Shown here: piece by piece, positions 22,216 to 25,405 of the stretch
Layout: each line of letters starts with the position of its first letter
Position numbering within the stretch: the first letter of the stretch is position 1
Assembly (NCBI GenBank): GCA_007118445.1
Contig: SKRP01000181.1
Location: forward strand, 1 to 25,405
DNA length: 25,405 nucleotides
Source of the DNA: Natronohydrobacter sp.
Lineage (GTDB): Bacteria; Pseudomonadota; Alphaproteobacteria; Rhodobacterales; Rhodobacteraceae
Direction of reading: 5' to 3'
Notes under the pieces: generated by a model
The model's input: only the letters and a program-made list of their open reading frames with translations
Told to the model about the DNA's origin: nothing
The model's database searches: none
Position numbers and translations under genes: made by a program

Positions 22216-23730
22216 ATGACCAGACCTGTTGTCCTGTGCATCCTTGATGGCTGGGGCCTGTCCGACACGCGCGAAGGCAATGCCGTGGCGCAGGCCGCGA
22301 CCCCGAATTTCGACCGCGTGATGCGCGATTGTCCCAATGCCACGCTTGTCACGCATGGTCCCGATGCCGGTTTGCCCTCGGGTCAGATGGGCAATTCGGA
22401 AGTCGGCCATACCAATATCGGCGCGGGGCGGGTGGTCGCGATGGATCTGGGCCAGATCGATCTCGCGATCGAGGACGGGTCTTTTGCCACTACCCCTGCG
22501 ATTCAGAAGTTTGTTGAAAAACTGCAAGCAACCAAAGGCGCAGCGCATCTTTTTTCAGTCGTTTCAGATGGCGGCGTGCATGGTCATGTTGAACATCTGA
22601 AAGCGACGATTGCCGCGCTGGATGCGCAGGGTATTCCGGTGGTGATCCATGCGATCACGGACGGGCGCGATGTGGCCCCGAAATGTGCGGACCAGTTCCT
22701 GCGCGATCTGCAGAATCTGCTGACCGACCGGATCCGGATCGGCACTGTGATCGGGCGCTACTGGGCGATGGACCGCGACAATCGCTGGGACCGGATCAAG
22801 CGCGCCTATGACGCGATCCTGCGCGGCGAAGGCACGCGCGCGCCCTCGGCAACCGAGGCCGTGGCCGCCGCCTATGCGCGCGGCGAAAGCGATGAATTCA
22901 TCGCCCCCACCATCATCGGCGATTACAAGGGCATGAAACCTGTCGACGGGTTTTTCTGCCTGAATTTCCGCGCCGACCGCGCCCGCGAGATCCTCGCCGC
23001 GCTCGGTTCGCCCAGTTTCAACGGTTTCCAGCGCGACCAGCCCCCGGCCTGGGCCACGCTTCTGGGCATGGTCGAATATTCCGATGCCCATAACAGTTTC
23101 ATGGCCACGGTCTTTCCCAAACGCGCCATCCCCAACACGCTGGGCGCCTGGGTCGCGCAGCACGGGCTGCGCCAGTTCCGGCTGGCCGAGACCGAGAAAT
23201 ACCCCCATGTGACCTTCTTCCTCAATGGCGGCAAGGAAACGCCCGAACCCGGCGAGGACCGGCATATGCCGCAAAGCCCGAAAGTGGCGACCTATGACCT
23301 GCAACCGGAAATGGCCGCCGCAGAGGTGGGCGCGAAACTTGTCGAGGCCATCGGCGAAGGCTATCACCTGATCGTGGTGAATTTCGCCAATCCCGACATG
23401 GTGGGCCATACCGGCGATCTGCAGGCGGCCTGCCGCGCGAATGAGGCAGTGGATGCCCAGCTTGGCGCGGCGCTTGCCGCGCTCGAACAAGCGGGCGGGG
23501 CGATGCTGCTCACGGCGGATCATGGCAATTGCGAAACCATGATCGACCCGGATACCGGCGGTGCGCATACGGCCCATACGCTCAATCCGGTGCCGGTCGT
23601 GCTGATCGGCGGGCCAGAGGGCGCGCAGCTGCGCGATGGTCGTCTGGCCGATGTCGCGCCGACAGTGCTGGCGATGATGGGGATTGCCCCCCCGCCCGAG
23701 ATGACGGGCCAGAGCCTGATCCTGCCCTGA
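22216..23730 (+). CDS. gpmI: 2,3-bisphosphoglycerate-independent phosphoglycerate mutase
   Basis: A 504-residue enzyme that interconverts 3- and 2-phosphoglycerate in glycolysis and gluconeogenesis using two Mn2+ ions. The metal-binding start VVLCILDGWG (Asp11) and the phosphoserine motif MGNSEVGH (Ser61) are present, along with VNFANPDMVGHTG and LTADHGNCE, which supply the remaining metal ligands. Length is standard. An in-frame TTG upstream is ignored because MTRPVVLCILDGWG at 22216 is the family N-terminus and GAGAAAGG precedes it. Its stop overlaps the start of the EnvC-like gene (TGATG). The order gpmI, M23-like gene, ctpA is a familiar alphaproteobacterial arrangement. Confidence 0.96.
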   Translation: MTRPVVLCILDGWGLSDTREGNAVAQAATPNFDRVMRDCPNATLVTHGPDAGLPSGQMGNSEVGHTNIGAGRVVAMDLGQIDLAIEDGSFATTPAIQKFVEKLQATKGAAHLFSVVSDGGVHGHVEHLKATIAALDAQGIPVVIHAITDGRDVAPKCADQFLRDLQNLLTDRIRIGTVIGRYWAMDRDNRWDRIKRAYDAILRGEGTRAPSATEAVAAAYARGESDEFIAPTIIGDYKGMKPVDGFFCLNFRADRAREILAALGSPSFNGFQRDQPPAWATLLGMVEYSDAHNSFMATVFPKRAIPNTLGAWVAQHGLRQFRLAETEKYPHVTFFLNGGKETPEPGEDRHMPQSPKVATYDLQPEMAAAEVGAKLVEAIGEGYHLIVVNFANPDMVGHTGDLQAACRANEAVDAQLGAALAALEQAGGAMLLTADHGNCETMIDPDTGGAHTAHTLNPVPVVLIGGPEGAQLRDGRLADVAPTVLAMMGIAPPPEMTGQSLILP

Positions 23731-24830
23731 TGCGCGCGGGGCTGGCCCTTCTTGCCTGCCTGATCTGGGCCAGCGCGGCACCTGCGGACCCCGCAGAGCG
23801 CGCCATCGCAGCGGCCCGCGCGCTGGAAGTCGCAACCACTGCGATGCAGGAAGCGCAGCGCGGGCGTGACCGCATTTCCGCGCTCAGCCAGACCATCCAG
23901 GCCTATGAGGACGGGCTTGTGGCGCTGCGCGACGGCCTGCGCGAAGCACAGCTGCGCGAAGCAGCGGTGACGCGGCAGTTTTCGGCGGATGGCGCGACCA
24001 TTGCCCGGCTGCTGGCAGTGCTGATGGCCACGGAAAGCGTGGATGCGCGTCTTGCGCTCGTCCATCCCGAGGGCGCGCTGGCCACGGCCCGCGCGGCGAT
24101 GTTGCTGCGCGATCTGGCCCCGCCGCTGGCGCGGGATGTGGCCGAGCTGCGCGACGCGCTGGACGATCTGCGCGCCCTGCGCCGGGCGCGGCAATTCGGG
24201 CTTCTGGCGCTGGAGCAGGGGCTTGTGACCGCACAGGAAGCGCGCATCGCGCTGGCGCAGGCGATTGCCGATCGCGGCCCCTTGCCCCGGCGGCTGGTCG
24301 ATGACCCTGATCAGCTGTCCATGCTGGCACTCAACGCGGACACGCTGGACGAATTTGCGCAGGAATTGCAGCATGAAAGCGTGCCCCGCGACGACCAGCC
24401 CGCAGTCAGTTTCCGCGCTGCGCGCGGCACGCTGCCCCTGCCGGTCCGCGCGACGGTCCTGCATGGTTTCGGCCAGCCCGACGCGGCCGGGATCGTGCGG
24501 CAGGGGCTGGTTCTGGCCACCACGCCCGATGCGCTGGTCACGGCACCCTGGTCCGCGACCGTGCGCTATTCCGGGCCGCTGGCGGGCCATGATCAGGTCG
24601 TGATCCTGGAGCCCGCCGAGGCGATGCTGATGGTGCTGTCGGGCCTGGGCGACACGCTGGTCCAGACCGGTGAAATCCTGCCTGCAGGCGCACCGCTGGG
24701 CAATATGCCGGGCACTCAGCTTTCCGCGAGCGCCACTGGCAGCCGCAGTGAAACACTCTATTTTGAGCTTCGAGAAGACGGAAACCCCATTGACCCAGCG
24801 CCCTGGTTCGCTTTGACTGAACCGCGATAG
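23730..24830 (+). CDS. EnvC-like murein hydrolase activator (degenerate M23/LytM domain)
   Basis: A 366-residue exported protein: a signal peptide (LALLACLIWASAAPADP, cleavage near residue 19), a helical coiled-coil region (about 22-180) and a C-terminal LytM-like domain (about 232-362). The domain fold is recognisable (LPLPVRATVLHGFGQPD, TAPWSATVRYSGPLAGHDQVVIL, LYFELREDGNPIDPAPW), but the catalytic zinc ligands are lost: the HxxxD motif reads RQGLV (257-261) and the HxH motif reads TLYFE (342-346). As in E. coli EnvC, it is therefore probably a non-enzymatic activator of periplasmic amidases in cell separation; the partner amidase is not in the window. The start ATG at 23730 overlaps the gpmI stop. 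Confidence 0.87.
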   Translation: MRAGLALLACLIWASAAPADPAERAIAAARALEVATTAMQEAQRGRDRISALSQTIQAYEDGLVALRDGLREAQLREAAVTRQFSADGATIARLLAVLMATESVDARLALVHPEGALATARAAMLLRDLAPPLARDVAELRDALDDLRALRRARQFGLLALEQGLVTAQEARIALAQAIADRGPLPRRLVDDPDQLSMLALNADTLDEFAQELQHESVPRDDQPAVSFRAARGTLPLPVRATVLHGFGQPDAAGIVRQGLVLATTPDALVTAPWSATVRYSGPLAGHDQVVILEPAEAMLMVLSGLGDTLVQTGEILPAGAPLGNMPGTQLSASATGSRSETLYFELREDGNPIDPAPWFALTEPR

Positions 24831-24881
24831 GGTCTGACAGGCGAAAGCCCGCAGGCAGGCCGGGCAGGATAGGAAGATGCA

Positions 24882-25405
24882 ATGAAAAGATTCGTGATGG
24901 CGGCCATCGGCGGAATCATCGGCGGTGCCGTGCTGGCCACTCAGGTCGCAGGCCCCTTGCTGGCGCAGGAACGGGTCAACACATCGTCGGTCTATGAACA
25001 GCTCGACCTGTTCGGCGAGGTGTTCGAGCGCATCCGCAACCAATATGTGGACGAGCCCGACACGGCCAAGCTGATCGAAGCCGCGATCAACGGGATGCTG
25101 ATGTCACTTGACCCGCATTCCGGCTATATGCCGCCCGATGACTTTGACGATATGCGCACGCAGACGCGCGGCTCTTTCGGGGGGCTGGGCATCGAAGTGA
25201 CGCAGGAAGACGGGTTCATCAAGGTCGTGACGCCGATGGACGGCACCCCGGCGGACAAGGCCGGGGTCGAGCCGGGCGACATGATCACCCATGTCGATGG
25301 TGAATCGGTGCTTGGCCTGACCCTGTCGCAGGCCGTGGACATGATGCGCGGCCCGGTCGGATCCGAGATCATCATCACGGTGGTCCGCGAGGGCAATTCC
25401 GAACC
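24882..25405 (+). CDS. ctpA: C-terminal processing protease CtpA (S41 family), 3' end outside window
   Basis: The first 174 codons of an S41 protease. An N-terminal hydrophobic segment (MAAIGGIIGGAVLATQVAGPLLAQ, residues 6-29) is a signal or membrane anchor, so the enzyme acts in the periplasm. The S41 N-terminal helices follow (YEQLDLFGEVFERIRNQYVD, SLDPHSGYMPPDDF), then the PDZ domain from about residue 103 (FGGLGIEV, GTPADKAGVEPGDMI). The catalytic Ser/Lys lie beyond the window. CtpA-type proteases trim or degrade envelope proteins, including murein hydrolases in other bacteria, which fits the EnvC-like gene 51 bases upstream. AGGAAG precedes the ATG at 24882. Confidence 0.93.
   Translation, partial: MKRFVMAAIGGIIGGAVLATQVAGPLLAQERVNTSSVYEQLDLFGEVFERIRNQYVDEPDTAKLIEAAINGMLMSLDPHSGYMPPDDFDDMRTQTRGSFGGLGIEVTQEDGFIKVVTPMDGTPADKAGVEPGDMITHVDGESVLGLTLSQAVDMMRGPVGSEIIITVVREGNSE

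Noticed and set aside
22564..23835. 423-codon minus-strand frame opposite gpmI
   Set aside because: Shadow frame of a strongly conserved enzyme; no recognisable protein.

Overview
The window looks like chromosome of a high-GC alphaproteobacterium, most likely of the Rhodobacterales (Rhodobacteraceae and relatives). The reasons are protein content and style: translationally coupled genes with ATGA/TGATG junctions, the gpmI - EnvC-like M23 - ctpA order at the right end, a form II cox cluster, and an intergenic motif I associate with this group. This placement is inferred from recall, not from a search.

Layout. (1) 1-980: 3' part of a hybrid histidine kinase. (2) 1028-5761, plus strand: maturation genes for a molybdenum hydroxylase of the CO-dehydrogenase type: coxG, coxD (MoxR AAA+ ATPase), coxE (VWA), an XdhC/CoxF function split over two coupled genes, and a MoCF-domain molybdopterin-binding protein. 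(3) 5762-6088: a 327-base convergent gap with two GNRA-capped perfect hairpins and a nested stem element. (4) 6089-9762, minus strand: the structural genes coxS-coxL-coxM. The CoxL active-site loop reads AYRGAGR, so this is a form II (CODH-like) enzyme of uncertain substrate and not a proven CO dehydrogenase. (5) 10004-14940, minus strand: an L,D-transpeptidase-like lipoprotein, a NaChBac-type sodium channel, an RlmD-type rRNA methyltransferase, a VOC protein and an ABC exporter; the last three are coupled by overlapping start and stop codons.

(6) 14941-16703: an insertion-sequence graveyard. Three different transposase remnants (IS630-, IS256- and IS5-type, all minus strand) lie end to end, each broken by stops, frameshifts or short tandem duplications. 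(7) 16848-19079: a divergent signalling pair, a REC-PAS-PP2C (SpoIIE) phosphatase and a stand-alone Hpt protein. (8) 19104-20770, minus strand: thioesterase and ilvA, coupled. (9) 20900 to the end, plus strand: argG, gpmI, a LytM/EnvC-like factor that has lost its catalytic residues, and the 5' part of ctpA.

How the genes work together. CoxS/L/M would form the heterotrimer (Fe-S, Mo-MCD and FAD subunits). CoxD/E are expected to mature the Mo site, XdhC-type proteins to deliver cofactor, and CoxG to assist assembly or membrane docking. The EnvC-like and CtpA genes suggest a cell-envelope function at the right edge. I found no convincing tRNA, rRNA, CRISPR or phage features. The most unusual items are the form II cox locus with its structured convergent gap, the IS mosaic, and the REC-PP2C/Hpt pair.
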